64,000 nt of DNA from Streptomyces spinosus (GCF_020400655.1 NZ_JAINRC010000005.1:1-64000), one strand, 5' to 3'; shown: positions 8,704 through 18,660, counted from the stretch's first letter. The notes: generated by a model not told the origin, from the letters alone. Program-made: numbers and translations.

Positions 8704-8918
8704 AGGGGACCCCCGGTTGGCGTAGTGCCTAGCTCGGTTCTAGCTAAGTGATAACACTTTACGCTGCGAAGCAACCCTGGACCAGTGACAGCCGTCGGTT
8801 CCTTCGGGGCGGGTGCTGATTGTCACGTCCGTAAAAGAACGGATCGGACGCCCTTTGTCATATAGAGGGGTGTTAGCTTTCGGAGCTGACCCCGAGACGG
8901 AAGCGAGCGTAGGGACCC
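8704..8918. promoter_or_regulatory. Divergent SPFH/penicillin-binding protein promoter region
   Basis: This 215-bp gap holds AAGTGATAACACTT (8746-8759), an inverted repeat with a 4-nt centre. A second one is built from TAGCT and AGCTA (TAGCTCGGTTCTAGCTA, 8730-8746). Both lie close upstream of the SPFH gene and are probably its operator/promoter. On the plus strand the AT-rich run around 8859-8880 (TTTGTCATATAGAGG) is the likely promoter area of the PBP gene. No ORF is supported here. Confidence 0.45.
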
Positions 8919-11273
8919 ATGGGACGAGCGGAAGAGAGACGAGCGCGACAGCGCGGCGGCCACCGCGCGGCACCCAAGCGCCGCCGCTCCGAGCCCGCGC
9001 CCACGGCCGGCACCGCGTCCGGCGCCTCCGGCGGCGCTCCCGCGTCCGGCAAGCCCGCCAAGAGCCTCATACGCCGGATATTCGGCTGGAAGAAGATCCT
9101 CGGGGCCTTCTTCGGCGTGTGCCTGCTCGGCATCCTGGGCTTCATCGGCCTGTACCTGTACGTGGACATCCCCGAGGGCAACGCGGCGGCCCAGCAGCAG
9201 AGCAACGTCTACAAGTTCAGCGACGGAACGATCCTGGCCCGCAAGGGCGAGGTCAACCGCGAGATCGTCGACCTGTCCAAGGTGCCCCGCAAGGTCCAGC
9301 TGACCTTCGTCGCAGCCGAGAACAAGAGCTTCTACCACGACTCCGGCGTCGACCTGCGCGGCACCGCCCGCGGCCTGATCAACACGGTGTCCGGCAAGGG
9401 CAAGCAGGGCGGCTCCACGATCACCCAGCAGTACGTCAAGAACTACTACCTGAACCAGGACCAGACCGTCACGCGCAAGCTGAAGGAGCTGGTCATCTCG
9501 CTCAAGGTGGACCGCGAGAAGTCCAAGGACGACATCCTCGCCGGTTACATCAACACCAGCTACTACGGCCGCAACGCCTACGGCATCCAGGCCGCCGCCC
9601 AGGCGTACTACCACGTGGACGCCCAGGACCTCAGCGTCGCCCAGGGCGCCTACCTCGCCGCCCTGCTCCAGGCCCCCAGCCAGTACGACTGGGCCGTCGC
9701 CACCAAGACCGGCAAGCGGCTGGTCACCCAGCGCTGGAACTACGTCCTGGACAACATGGTCGAGGAGGGCTGGCTCTCCAAGAGCGACCGGGACGGCCTG
9801 CACTTCCCCTACCCGAAGGAGCCCAAGGGCGCCCCCGGCCTCGGCGGGCAGAAGGGCTACCTGGTCGAACTCGCCAACCAGCAGCTGGAGCGGCAGCTCA
9901 TGGCGCAGGAGGGCCTGACCCAGTCCCAGGCGGAGAACGCCGTCGTCGACAAGGGCTGGACCATCACCCTCAACATCGACCGCAAGAAGCAGGCCGCGCT
10001 GGAGAAGGCCGTCAGGACCCAGCTGACCGGCAAGCTCGACCCGAAGAAGCGCAAGGTCGACGGCGCCATCCAGGCCGGCGCCGTCTCCGTCGACCCCAAG
10101 ACGGGCAGGATCGTCGCCCTCTACGGCGGCCAGGACTACTACAAGCACTACTTCGACAACGCCGCCCGCTCGGACTACCAGCCGGCGTCCACGTTCAAGC
10201 CGGTCATCCTCGCCGCCGCCCTGGAGCAGAACGCCACCACCCAGGACGGCAAGCCGATCACCGCGAGCACCGTCTACGACGGCACCAGCCGCCGCCAGGT
10301 CCTGGACCACGGAGCCAAGGTCGGCTTCGCCCCGCCGAACGAGGACGACGTCGACTACGACAAGATCACCGTGCAGCAGGCGATGAACAAGTCCGTCAAC
10401 TCCGTCTTCGCGCAGATGGGCGTGGACGTGGGCATGGACAAGGTCATGGCCACGGCGGGAAAGCTCGGCATGGACACCAAGGGCGTGCAGGCCGTTCCGG
10501 CCCAGACCCTCGGCTCCATGGGCGCCAGCCCCCTGGAGATGGCCGGGATCTACGCCACCTTCGCCAACCACGGCTACAAGGTGACCCCGACGGTCATCAA
10601 GTCGGCCGAGAACAGGGGCCGTACGGTCGACATGCCGAACCCGGTCGGCGGCTCGGTGATCAGCCGTACCGCCGCCGACACGGTCACCTCGGTGCTCACC
10701 GGCGTGGTCGACGACGGCACGGCCAAGCGGTCCGTGGCGGACAACCCGCTGCGCGACGGCCAGCAGGTGGCGGGCAAGACCGGTACCTCCGACGAGAACA
10801 AGTCGGCCTGGTTCACCGGCTACACCCCCGACCTGGTCACCTCCGTCGGCCTGTTCGGCGAGGACCCGAAGACCAAGGCCCACGTCTCCATGAAGGGCGC
10901 GACCGGACTGCTCCCGCCGCCCGGCCGGATCAACGGCGGCGGCTACCCGGCGCAGATCTGGGCCACGTACACCTTCGGGGTCACCGACAAGGCCTCGTTC
11001 GACCTGAACACCACGCAGGGCGCGGCCGTCGAGCCGACCGAGACGCCGACCTGGACGCACACCCCGACCCAGACGCCCTCGCAGACGCCGACCGAGACGC
11101 CCTCGCAGACGCCGGAGTCGCCGACCGAGACGCCCTCGCAGACGCCGCCGACCCAGACCCCCAGCCAGACGCCCACCCAGACGCCCACCCAGACCCCGAC
11201 GAGCGGGCCGCCGACGACGTCGATCAGCCCGGAGAACCCGCTCGACCCGGAGAACGTGCCAGACGGGACATGA
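8919..11273 (+). CDS. Class A penicillin-binding protein (glycosyltransferase 51 + transpeptidase)
   Basis: This bifunctional peptidoglycan synthase has 784 residues. A basic cytoplasmic tail is followed by one membrane anchor (about residues 62-82, ILGAFFGVCLLGILGFIGLYL). The GT51 domain carries the catalytic Glu in AAENKSFYHDSGVD (about 134) and GGSTITQQ. The transpeptidase domain has PASTFKP (active Ser about 424), SVN (about 492) and KTGTS (about 621). After about residue 700 there is a Thr/Pro/Gln/Ser-rich tail of repeated TPTQTPSQ-type units that runs almost to the stop. Such tails are wall spacers and may be O-glycosylated. The gene is monocistronic and ends at a strong bidirectional hairpin. 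Confidence 0.95.
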   Translation: MGRAEERRARQRGGHRAAPKRRRSEPAPTAGTASGASGGAPASGKPAKSLIRRIFGWKKILGAFFGVCLLGILGFIGLYLYVDIPEGNAAAQQQSNVYKFSDGTILARKGEVNREIVDLSKVPRKVQLTFVAAENKSFYHDSGVDLRGTARGLINTVSGKGKQGGSTITQQYVKNYYLNQDQTVTRKLKELVISLKVDREKSKDDILAGYINTSYYGRNAYGIQAAAQAYYHVDAQDLSVAQGAYLAALLQAPSQYDWAVATKTGKRLVTQRWNYVLDNMVEEGWLSKSDRDGLHFPYPKEPKGAPGLGGQKGYLVELANQQLERQLMAQEGLTQSQAENAVVDKGWTITLNIDRKKQAALEKAVRTQLTGKLDPKKRKVDGAIQAGAVSVDPKTGRIVALYGGQDYYKHYFDNAARSDYQPASTFKPVILAAALEQNATTQDGKPITASTVYDGTSRRQVLDHGAKVGFAPPNEDDVDYDKITVQQAMNKSVNSVFAQMGVDVGMDKVMATAGKLGMDTKGVQAVPAQTLGSMGASPLEMAGIYATFANHGYKVTPTVIKSAENRGRTVDMPNPVGGSVISRTAADTVTSVLTGVVDDGTAKRSVADNPLRDGQQVAGKTGTSDENKSAWFTGYTPDLVTSVGLFGEDPKTKAHVSMKGATGLLPPPGRINGGGYPAQIWATYTFGVTDKASFDLNTTQGAAVEPTETPTWTHTPTQTPSQTPTETPSQTPESPTETPSQTPPTQTPSQTPTQTPTQTPTSGPPTTSISPENPLDPENVPDGT

Positions 11274-11275
11274 CA

Positions 11276-11310
11276 GCGAAGGGCGCCCGGTCACACCGGG
11301 CGCCCTTCGC
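11276..11310. terminator. Bidirectional terminator between PBP and SpoIIE-phosphatase genes
   Basis: A perfect 16-bp stem is formed by GCGAAGGGCGCCCGGT (11276-11291) and its complement (11295-11310), with a 3-nt loop. It lies between two converging genes. Confidence 0.85.
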
Positions 11311-11333
11311 GCGTCGCGTCGTTCGGCGGCCGC

Positions 11334-13472
11334 TCAGCCGCGGTTCAGCTCGAACCACACCACCTTGCCGGTGCTCAGCCGGGTCGCGCCCCAGCGCCGG
11401 GCCAGCCGGTTGACCAGGTACAGGCCACGCCCGCCCTCGTCCGTGGCCCGTGCCTGCCGCAGGCGCGGCAGCTGCGGCACGTCGTCCCCGACCTCGCAGC
11501 GCAGCACGTCCGTGCGCAGCAGCCGCAGCGTCACCGGCCGCGACGCGTACCGCACGGCGTTCGTCACGACCTCGCTGACCAGCAGCTCCACCGAGTCCGT
11601 CAGCTCCTCCAGGTCCCAGCGGGCGAGCGCGCGCCGGGCCAGCCGGCGGGCCTGGCCCGGGGCGGAGTCCTCCGGCTCCAGCGTCCAGTAGGCGACGTCG
11701 CTGGGCGCGATCCCGTCGAAGCGCGCCGCGAGCAACGCGATGTCGTCGTCCCGGTCGCCCGGGCCCAGCATGTCCAGCACCTCGTCGCACAGCGCTTCCA
11801 GCGGCGGCGGATGGTCCGGTCCGGTCAGCCGCGCGGTCGCGGCCAGCTTCTCCCGCAGCTGCTCGATGCCGGTCCACACGTCCCGCAGCCGGGACTCCAC
11901 CAGGCCGTCGGTGTACAGCAGCAGGGTCCCCCCGGCGGGCGCCTCCAGCTCCACCGCCTCGAAGTCGACCCCGCCGACCCCGATCGGCGCGCCCGACGGC
12001 ACCCGCAGCACCTCGGCGTGGCCGCCCAGGTGCAGCAGCACGGGCGGCGGATGGCCCGCGTTGGCGATCGTGATGCGGTGCGTGACCGGGTCGTAGACCG
12101 CGTACAGGCAGGTCGCCATGCGGTCGGTGCCCAGGCGCTGCGCCTGCTCGTCCAGGTGGTGCAGCACCTCCTGCGGCGGCAGGTCGAGCCCGGCCAGCGT
12201 CTGCGCGGTGGTGCGCAGCTGACCCATGATCGCCGCCGACGTCATCGAGTGGCCCATCACATCGCCGACGACCAGCGCCACCCGGCTGCCGGGCAGCGGG
12301 ATCGCGTCGTACCAGTCGCCGCCCACCCGCGCGGTCTCGGCCGCCGGCAGGTAGCGGGAGGCCAGCCGGACACCGGTCGGCCGGGGCAGGGTCTCGGGCA
12401 GCATGGTGCGCTGCAGCTCGTCGGCGATGTACGCCTCGCGGCCGTACAGCACCGCCTTGTCGATGCCGAGCGCGCTGTGCGTGGCCAGCTGCGCGGCCAC
12501 CAGCAGGTCGTCCGCCTCGAACGCGAGCCGGTCCGCGCGGCGCAGGAACAGGGCCGCTCCGATCACCCGGCGCCGGCCGCGCAGCGGCGCGAGGATCGCG
12601 TGCCGCCCGCCCGGTACGACCGCCTCACCGCCCTCGCCGAGCAGCTCGGGCAGCGCGTCCCGGGCGGCGGGCGCGTCGGCGAACACCGGGCGCACCCCGC
12701 GCAGCACCTCGTTCAGCGCCCCGCCCGGCCGCACCTCGCACAGCTCGGCGGTGAGCGCCGACAGGTCCGACAGCACGGACGGCTCCGGCTCCGGCTCGAA
12801 CGCCGGCGGCAGCAGCACCCCGTCGGTGTCCCGCTCGGGAGGTATCCGGTCGGTGCGGCGCAGCCGCAGCACCACCGGACCGCTGGGCCGCTCGTCGCCG
12901 ACCGGCAGCGGCTCGCGCAGATAGACGAGGATCGCGTCGGAGAAGGTCGGCACCGTGGCCCGGCACAGCCCCATGACGATCTCGTCGAGGTCGAGCCCGC
13001 GGGCGATCCGCCGGGTGGCCGCGCCCACGAACCTGAGCCGGTCGCCGTCGCGCCGCATGGGCATCGGCCGCCCCGGGGGCACGGCCTGCCCGGTACGGCG
13101 CTCCTGGCCGCCCGGCGACCGCTCCTGCTGGGCGCCGGGCTGCGCCGGGATGGTCTCCGGCGCGGGGCGCGGACGGTGGGCGTCGGGTTCGGTGCCGGCG
13201 GGCTGGGCGTGCTCGGGGCCGTTGACTGAGGGCTCCTTCCCCTGGCCGGCTGCGGGCTCCTTCCCCGTGCCACGGGGGGTCGCGGTGCCCGGTCCGGACG
13301 GCGTTGCCTCGGCCCGGGCCTGTACGGGTAAGGCCGGATCGCCGAGCTGTGCCGGAGGCTGCTGGGACTGCTGCTGGGTACGCAGGAGCGCCCCGCGGGC
13401 CTCCGCGGGGTCGACGCCCGGCTGGGGGCGTTCGAAGGAGGTGGGCTGCTCCGTCACGCGTGTCGCATCCAT
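11334..13472 (-). CDS. GAF-SpoIIE phosphatase-HATPase regulatory protein
   Basis: The protein of about 712 residues has four parts. A long Pro/Gln/Ala-rich disordered N-terminus covers about residues 1-175. A GAF-like sensor follows (about 180-370). A SpoIIE-type PPM serine phosphatase comes next, with VGGDWYD, VVGDVMGH, NAGHPPPV and DDDIALLA. The C-terminal RsbW-like ATPase has LLVSEVVTNAVRYA and DEGGRGLYLVNRLA. Such proteins control anti-sigma-factor antagonists in Streptomyces stress and development. The start is uncertain: ATG 13472 (MDATRVTEQ) is preferred, ATG 13526 is possible, and there is no strong ribosome site for either. No partner genes adjoin. Confidence 0.88.
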   Translation of the reverse strand: MDATRVTEQPTSFERPQPGVDPAEARGALLRTQQQSQQPPAQLGDPALPVQARAEATPSGPGTATPRGTGKEPAAGQGKEPSVNGPEHAQPAGTEPDAHRPRPAPETIPAQPGAQQERSPGGQERRTGQAVPPGRPMPMRRDGDRLRFVGAATRRIARGLDLDEIVMGLCRATVPTFSDAILVYLREPLPVGDERPSGPVVLRLRRTDRIPPERDTDGVLLPPAFEPEPEPSVLSDLSALTAELCEVRPGGALNEVLRGVRPVFADAPAARDALPELLGEGGEAVVPGGRHAILAPLRGRRRVIGAALFLRRADRLAFEADDLLVAAQLATHSALGIDKAVLYGREAYIADELQRTMLPETLPRPTGVRLASRYLPAAETARVGGDWYDAIPLPGSRVALVVGDVMGHSMTSAAIMGQLRTTAQTLAGLDLPPQEVLHHLDEQAQRLGTDRMATCLYAVYDPVTHRITIANAGHPPPVLLHLGGHAEVLRVPSGAPIGVGGVDFEAVELEAPAGGTLLLYTDGLVESRLRDVWTGIEQLREKLAATARLTGPDHPPPLEALCDEVLDMLGPGDRDDDIALLAARFDGIAPSDVAYWTLEPEDSAPGQARRLARRALARWDLEELTDSVELLVSEVVTNAVRYASRPVTLRLLRTDVLRCEVGDDVPQLPRLRQARATDEGGRGLYLVNRLARRWGATRLSTGKVVWFELNRG

Positions 13473-13782
13473 CCGTCCGGGGCTGTGCGCCGGTTGCGCC
13501 GGGCGCGCAGTTGGTCCCGCCGACATCCCGATACCCGCAATACGTGCCCCGGGAACGGAATTCCCGCCGGGACGCAGGCGGCCGTGGTGCCGGTGGCGAG
13601 TTCCGCGCGGCCGGCGGACCGGTCGCCGTGTGCCTTCGTGGTGGTGCCCTGGTACCCCTCGCTCACGTCCTGCCGCCCCTCGGTGACGATCGGTCAAGCC
13701 CGGCGCATGCCCCGGAAGTTGCTCTACTACGCCCTTGCGGAGGACGATCCTACGTTTCTTGCCTGGGGCCGCACCAAGGGTC
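13473..13782. other. Gap between SpoIIE phosphatase and DUF402 genes
   Basis: The stretch contains the upstream part of the phosphatase reading frame (Arg/His/Gly-rich, probably not translated) and the presumed phosphatase promoter. No other gene, repeat or terminator was recognised. Confidence 0.4.
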
Positions 13783-14472
13783 TCATGAGGATACGCGCGC
13801 GGGTGTGCGGTCCCAGTCCTCGGGGAGGGGAGGCACCGTCCAGGACGGGTCCGGGCGCCAGCGCGGCCAGCCGTCGGCGAACGGCGGCCCCCACGCGCGG
13901 ATCACCTCCACCGCCTCCCGGCCGGCCGCCCGCACCCGCTCGGCGGTCGCCGCGTCCATCAGTCCGTCCCGCTGGGCCTGCGCGAACTCGTCCTCGTCGC
14001 GCCAGTGCCAACTGCGGTCCGGATGCACGGAGATGTCCAGGAAGTGGTCCTCGGAGTCCACCCCGCCCGCCCACCGGACCAGCGGCTCCTCCAGGTTCAC
14101 GTACCAGTTCTTGAACTGCCAGCCCGGCTCCCAGAACAGCCACACCGACCAGGGCCGGCCGGGCTGGGCCAGCTTCAGCACGCCCGTGCCGAACCAGCGG
14201 TCCCGCTGGACCGTGCGCGGCTTGGTGTACCGGGACTCCAGCGGCTCCAGGTGCACGGGCGTGCCGTCGGCCAGGACCGGCTTCACGCACTCCGTGCCGG
14301 GGGCGAGCCACACCGCCAGCAGGTCCGCGTCGTCGCGTACGACGGTGACCGGCCGGGCGATGTGGTAACGCTCGCCGCCGTTCGCCCGGTAGCGCCACAG
14401 GATGTGCGTCCCCGGGGTCCAGTAGGTCGCCGGTCCCGCCGCCACTCGTGTCATCGCTCCGTCGTCCGTCAT
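13783..14472 (-). CDS. DUF402 domain protein (FomD/Ntdp-like phosphohydrolase fold)
   Basis: The 229-residue soluble protein has the DUF402 core: WRYRANGGERYHIARPVTVV, then FGTGVLKLAQPGRPWSVWLFW (split here as FGTGVLKLAQ and PWSVWLFW), WYVNLEEPL, and the acidic HFLDISVHPDRSWHWRDEDEF. In DUF402 proteins such Asp/Glu residues bind divalent metal for nucleotide diphosphatase activity; substrate and role in this host are unknown. The start is ATG 14472; ATG 14454 (MTRVAAG) is also possible. It is upstream of fumC on the same strand, but 84 bp separate them from its opposite end, so co-transcription is unclear. Confidence 0.75.
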   Translation of the reverse strand: MTDDGAMTRVAAGPATYWTPGTHILWRYRANGGERYHIARPVTVVRDDADLLAVWLAPGTECVKPVLADGTPVHLEPLESRYTKPRTVQRDRWFGTGVLKLAQPGRPWSVWLFWEPGWQFKNWYVNLEEPLVRWAGGVDSEDHFLDISVHPDRSWHWRDEDEFAQAQRDGLMDAATAERVRAAGREAVEVIRAWGPPFADGWPRWRPDPSWTVPPLPEDWDRTPARVSS

Positions 14473-14556
14473 GGACAGATATTAGGTGCCGGGGACACAC
14501 GACGCTGCGGCGCGGGTCACGGCGGCACCCGCGTTGCCGAAACGGTCCGCCCCCGG

Positions 14557-15942
14557 TTACGGGCGCGTCATCCGCAGGACGTCCAGCGCCTCGTCCAGCT
14601 GCTCCAGCGTCAGGTCGCCGCGCTCCACGTACCCGCTCTCCAGGACGACCTGACGGATCGTCTTGCGCTCGGCGAGGGACTTCTTGGCGACCTTCGCGGC
14701 CTCCTCGTACCCGATGTACTTGTTCAGCGGGGTCACCACCGACGGGGACGACTCGGCGTACTCGCGGGCGCGTTCGCGGTCGGCGGTGATGCCGTCGACG
14801 GTCCGGTCGGCCAGCAGCCGCGAGACGTTGGCGAGCAGCCTGACCGACTCCAGGACGTTCTTGGCGATGACCGGGAGCATGACGTTCAGCTCGAAGTTGC
14901 CGGCGGCACCCGCGGTGGCGATGGTGGCGTCGTTCCCGACGACCTGCGCGGCGACCATCAGCACGGCCTCCGGGACGACCGGGTTCACCTTGCCCGGCAT
15001 GATCGAGGAGCCGGGCTGGAGGTCGGGCAGCCGGATCTCGGCGAGACCGGTGCGCGGCCCGGAGGACATCCAGCGCAGATCGTTGGCGATCTTCGTCAGG
15101 CCGACCGCGATGGTCCGCAGCTGCCCGCTGGTCTCCACGACGCCGTCCCGGGCGCCCTGCGCCTCGAAGTGGTCACGGGCCTCGGTCAGCGGCAGGCCGG
15201 TCACCCGGGCGACCTCCTCGATGACGGCGGCGGAGAAACCGGGCGGGGTGTTGATGCCGGTGCCGACGGCCGTGCCGCCCAGCGGCAGCTCGGCCAGGCG
15301 CGGAAGGGAGGCCCTGAGCCGCTCGACGCCGTACCGCACCTGGGCCGCGTACCCGCCGAACTCCTGCCCGAGCGTCACCGGCGTGGCGTCCATCAGATGC
15401 GTCCGCCCCGACTTCACCACGTCCGCGAACTCCTCGGACTTGCGCTCCAGGGAGGCGGCGAGGTGCTCCAGGGCCGGGATCAGGTCATGGGTGACGGCCG
15501 CGGTTGCCGCGATGTGGATGGACGACGGGAAGACGTCGTTGGACGACTGCGAGGCGTTGACGTGGTCGTTGGGATGCACGTCCCGGCCGAGCCGCTCGGT
15601 CGCCAGCGTCGCGATGACCTCGTTGGTGTTCATGTTGGACGAGGTCCCCGAACCCGTCTGGAACACGTCCACCGGGAAGTGCTCGTCCCACTTCCCCGCG
15701 GCGACCTCGCCGGCCGCGTCCTGGATGGCCTCCGCGGTCTCCTTGTCCAGCACGCCCAGCTCGGCGTTCACCTTGGCCGCCGCCGCCTTGATGCGGGCCA
15801 GCGCCTCGATGTGCGCCCGCTCGATGCGCTGTCCGGACACCGGGAAGTTCTCCACGGCACGCTGCGTCTGCGCCCGCCACTTGGCGTGGGCCGGGACCCG
15901 GACCTCGCCCATGGAGTCATGTTCGATGCGGTATTCGCTCAT
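14557..15942 (-). CDS. fumC: Class II fumarate hydratase FumC
   Basis: Cytosolic iron-free fumarase (TCA cycle, fumarate to malate), 461 residues, normal family length. Conserved segments are [39 protein letters not shown] and the superfamily signature [11 protein letters not shown]. The ATG at 15942 begins [17 protein letters not shown], the expected N-terminus; the frame stays open far upstream only because of high GC. A separate class I fumarase lies immediately upstream on the same strand. Confidence 0.96.
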   Translation of the reverse strand: MSEYRIEHDSMGEVRVPAHAKWRAQTQRAVENFPVSGQRIERAHIEALARIKAAAAKVNAELGVLDKETAEAIQDAAGEVAAGKWDEHFPVDVFQTGSGTSSNMNTNEVIATLATERLGRDVHPNDHVNASQSSNDVFPSSIHIAATAAVTHDLIPALEHLAASLERKSEEFADVVKSGRTHLMDATPVTLGQEFGGYAAQVRYGVERLRASLPRLAELPLGGTAVGTGINTPPGFSAAVIEEVARVTGLPLTEARDHFEAQGARDGVVETSGQLRTIAVGLTKIANDLRWMSSGPRTGLAEIRLPDLQPGSSIMPGKVNPVVPEAVLMVAAQVVGNDATIATAGAAGNFELNVMLPVIAKNVLESVRLLANVSRLLADRTVDGITADRERAREYAESSPSVVTPLNKYIGYEEAAKVAKKSLAERKTIRQVVLESGYVERGDLTLEQLDEALDVLRMTRP

Positions 15943-16074
15943 GACCGGTACAGCGGTCGCGGGGGCCGGAATGTTCCGGGGACTGGGCCGGTCGGGTGCC
16001 CGGTGCGCTGATGGCACGTCAGGGCCGGCGGGACGACGCCGGAGGTGGGCCGGCCCGCCGCGCGGATGCCCGGG

Positions 16075-16105
16075 GGCGGCGGGGACGGCATCGCTCCCCG
16101 CCGCC
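16075..16105 (-). terminator. Hairpin terminator downstream of class I fumarase gene
   Basis: GGCGGCGGGGA (16075-16085) and TCCCCGCCGCC (16095-16105) form an 11-bp stem with a 9-nt loop. It starts 8 bp after the fumarase stop, which argues that fumC has its own promoter. Confidence 0.7.
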
Positions 16106-16112
16106 GGAGCCG

Positions 16113-17780
16113 CTACGCCAGGCCGGGACCCCGCACCGGAATGCTCGTGAACGTCGGCTGCGGGGCCGGGTCGGTGAAGAAGTCGTTGCCCTTGTCGTCC
16201 ACCACGACGAACGCCGGGAAGTCCTCGACCTCGATCTTCCAGACCGCCTCCATGCCCAGCTCCTCGTACTCCAGGACCTCCACCTTCTTGATGCAGTCCT
16301 GGGCCAGACGGGCGGCCGGACCGCCGATGGAGCCGAGGTAGAAACCGCCGTGGGCGGCACACGCGTCGGTGACCTGCTTGCTGCGGTTGCCCTTGGCGAG
16401 CATCACCTTGGAGCCGCCCGCCGCCTGGAACTGCTCCACGTAGGAGTCCATGCGGCCGGCCGTGGTCGGGCCGAAGGAACCGGAGGCGTAGCCCTCGGGC
16501 GTCTTCGCCGGGCCGGCGTAGTACACCGGGTGGTCCTTCAGGTACTGCGGCATCTCCTCGCCCGCGTCCAGCCGCTCCTTGATCTTGGCGTGCGCGATGT
16601 CGCGGGCGACGACCAGCGGGCCGGTGAGGGACAGGCGGGTCTTGACCGGGTACTTGGTCAGCTCGGCGAGGATCGTGTCCATCGGCTGGTTGAGGTCGAT
16701 CCGGACGACGTCGCCCTCTTCCAGTTGCTCGTCCGTGGTGTCCGGCAGGAAGCGCGCCGGGTCGGTCTCCAGCTGCTCGAGGAAGACGCCCTCGGCGGTG
16801 ATCTTCGCGACCGCCTGGCGGTCGGCCGAGCAGGAGACGGCGATGGCGACCGGGCAGGACGCGCCGTGCCGGGGCAGACGCACCACGCGGACGTCGTGGC
16901 AGAAGTACTTGCCGCCGAACTGCGCGCCGATGCCGATCTTCTGGGTCAGCTCGAAGACCTTCTCCTCCAGCTCCTTGTCCCGGAAGCCGTGGCCGAGCGG
17001 CGAACCCTCGCCCGGCAGGTTGTCCAGGTAGTGCGCGGAGGCGTACTTCGCGGTCTTCAGCGCGTACTCGGCGCTGGTGCCGCCGACGACGATGGCCAGG
17101 TGGTACGGCGGGCAGGCGGCCGTGCCGAGCGAGCGGATCTTCTCCTCCAGGAACCTCATCATGGAGGACTCGTTCAGGACGGCCTTCGTCTCCTGGTACA
17201 GGAAGGACTTGTTGGCCGAGCCACCGCCCTTCGCCATGAACAGGAACTTGTAGGCGCCGCCGTCGGTCGCGTACAGCTCGATCTGCGCGGGCAGGTTGGA
17301 GCCGGTGTTCTTCTCCTCCCACATGGTGAGCGGAGCCATCTGCGAGTAGCGCAGGTTCAGCTTGGTGTAGGCGTCGTAGATGCCGTGGGAGAGGTGCTTC
17401 TCGTCCTCGCCGGCCGTCAGCACGTTCTGGCCGCGCTTGCCCATGACGATCGCCGTGCCGGTGTCCTGGCACATGGGCAGCACACCGGCCGCCGCGATGT
17501 TGGCGTTCTTCAGCAGGTCGAGCGCGACGAACTTGTCGTTCCCCGACGCCTCCGGGTCGTCGATGATCCGGCGGAGCTGGGCGAGGTGGGCCGGGCGCAG
17601 GTAGTGCTGGATGTCGTGGACGGCCTCCTCGGCCAGCTTGCGCAGCGCCTCCGGCTCCACCTTGAGGAACGTCCGCCCGTCGGGCCCCTCGACCGTGGAG
17701 ACGCCCTCGGAGGTCACCAGCCGGTACGGAGTGGTGTCCTCGCCCTGGGGGAGCAGATCGGTGTACTCGAACTCAGGCAT
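16113..17780 (-). CDS. fumB: Class I (iron-sulfur) fumarate hydratase
   Basis: This 555-residue enzyme is unrelated to FumC. Cysteines expected to hold the [4Fe-4S] cluster are in [10 protein letters not shown], in the [17 protein letters not shown] region, and in AVSCSADR. The family blocks [16 protein letters not shown] and [10 protein letters not shown] are present. It hydrates fumarate in the TCA cycle. The N-terminus [20 protein letters not shown] is the usual one. An O2-labile fumarase next to an iron-free one would give activity under different iron or redox states; that use is inferred. Confidence 0.95.
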   Translation of the reverse strand: MPEFEYTDLLPQGEDTTPYRLVTSEGVSTVEGPDGRTFLKVEPEALRKLAEEAVHDIQHYLRPAHLAQLRRIIDDPEASGNDKFVALDLLKNANIAAAGVLPMCQDTGTAIVMGKRGQNVLTAGEDEKHLSHGIYDAYTKLNLRYSQMAPLTMWEEKNTGSNLPAQIELYATDGGAYKFLFMAKGGGSANKSFLYQETKAVLNESSMMRFLEEKIRSLGTAACPPYHLAIVVGGTSAEYALKTAKYASAHYLDNLPGEGSPLGHGFRDKELEEKVFELTQKIGIGAQFGGKYFCHDVRVVRLPRHGASCPVAIAVSCSADRQAVAKITAEGVFLEQLETDPARFLPDTTDEQLEEGDVVRIDLNQPMDTILAELTKYPVKTRLSLTGPLVVARDIAHAKIKERLDAGEEMPQYLKDHPVYYAGPAKTPEGYASGSFGPTTAGRMDSYVEQFQAAGGSKVMLAKGNRSKQVTDACAAHGGFYLGSIGGPAARLAQDCIKKVEVLEYEELGMEAVWKIEVEDFPAFVVVDDKGNDFFTDPAPQPTFTSIPVRGPGLA

Positions 17781-17913
17781 CTCAGCCCATTCCTCACTCT
17801 GACGGACGGCCGCCCGCCGACGCTGGCGGGCCTCCTCAGCCTAGAACCTGCCATCGGCGGCGAACCTGTGAGGTCGGGCTCAGTCAGGGGTGTCGCGATC
17901 TATCGTGTGTGGG

Positions 17914-17919
17914 TACGCT
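17914..17919 (+). promoter_or_regulatory. -10 hexamer TACGCT for leaderless DUF1707 transcript
   Basis: TACGCT ends 6 nt before the GTG at 17926. At that distance transcription would begin at or next to the start codon. Confidence 0.6.
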
Positions 17920-17925
17920 GCCGTC

Positions 17926-18615
17926 GTGGACCTTCAGAAGCAGACCGCACCCACGCCCGCCACCGAGCTGCGCGCCTCCGACGCCGATCGCGACCGGGTC
18001 GCCGACATCCTCCGCGAGGCCCTGGCCGAGGGCCGGCTGACCGCCGACGAGCACGCCGAGCGCGTGGACGGGGTGCTGCACGCCAAGACGGTGGGGGAGC
18101 TGGAGGTCTTCATCCGGGACCTGCCGGCCGCCCACCAGCGCCCCACCGCCCCCGGCTACACGCCGGTGCCGCCCCGGCCCACCCCGGGCGCGATCCCGCT
18201 GGAGGCCGACGCGAACGTGGTGGCGGTCTTCAGCAGCGCCGTGCGCCGGGGCCGCTGGCGGGCCGGACGCCGGCTGCACGCGTACGCCGTCTTCGGCAGC
18301 GTCGAGATCGACCTCAGCGAGGCGATCTTCGAGTACCAGCAGGTGGTCATCAAGGCGGTCTCCGTCTTCGGCGACGTCCAGATCCGCGTGCCGGAGAACA
18401 TCTCGCTGCGCGGCACCGGCGGCGGCGTGCTCGGCAACTTCGAGGTGAGCCCGCTGGACTCCGTGGACGCCGACGCTCCGGTGGTCTACGTCGACGGCTG
18501 GGCCGTCCTCGGCAACGTGGAGGCGCGGCCCAAGCGGGGCAGGCTCGTGGCGGACATCCTGGAACGCGTCCAGGACAAGGTGGACCGCAAACTGCGCAGA
18601 CACCTGGGGCACTGA
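17926..18615 (+). CDS. DUF1707 domain protein with C-terminal beta-rich (LiaF-like) domain
   Basis: In this 229-residue protein, residues about 12-55 (LRASDADRDRVADILREALAEGRLTADEHAERVDGVLHAKT, quoted in part) match DUF1707, a short actinobacterial helical domain. The rest (about 85-210) is beta-rich, with AVFGSVEIDLSEA, VSVFGDVQIRVPENI and VLGNVEARP, like the LiaF/YvqF C-terminal domain of envelope-stress proteins. There is no membrane segment. GTG 17926 is preferred because it matches the family start and the leaderless promoter; GTG 17890 is in frame upstream. Confidence 0.8.
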   Translation: MDLQKQTAPTPATELRASDADRDRVADILREALAEGRLTADEHAERVDGVLHAKTVGELEVFIRDLPAAHQRPTAPGYTPVPPRPTPGAIPLEADANVVAVFSSAVRRGRWRAGRRLHAYAVFGSVEIDLSEAIFEYQQVVIKAVSVFGDVQIRVPENISLRGTGGGVLGNFEVSPLDSVDADAPVVYVDGWAVLGNVEARPKRGRLVADILERVQDKVDRKLRRHLGH

Positions 18616-18660
18616 CCCCGGGGGCGTGAACGGCCGCGCCGCGCGCCCACGGACGGGAAC

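Noticed and set aside
8823..11294. Long open frame antisense to the penicillin-binding protein gene, about 820 codons
   Set aside because: It has the Arg/Gly/Val/Leu-rich composition of a GC-driven shadow frame, lacks any domain, and lies under a gene with complete catalytic motifs.
15943..17472. Upstream extension of the fumC reading frame through the class I fumarase gene
   Set aside because: The extension is the wrong frame of the iron-sulfur fumarase. FumC begins with its expected N-terminus at 15942.
17890..17925. Earlier GTG start (17890) for the DUF1707 protein
   Set aside because: It would place the TACGCT -10 inside the coding sequence and add 12 residues absent from the usual DUF1707 N-terminus.
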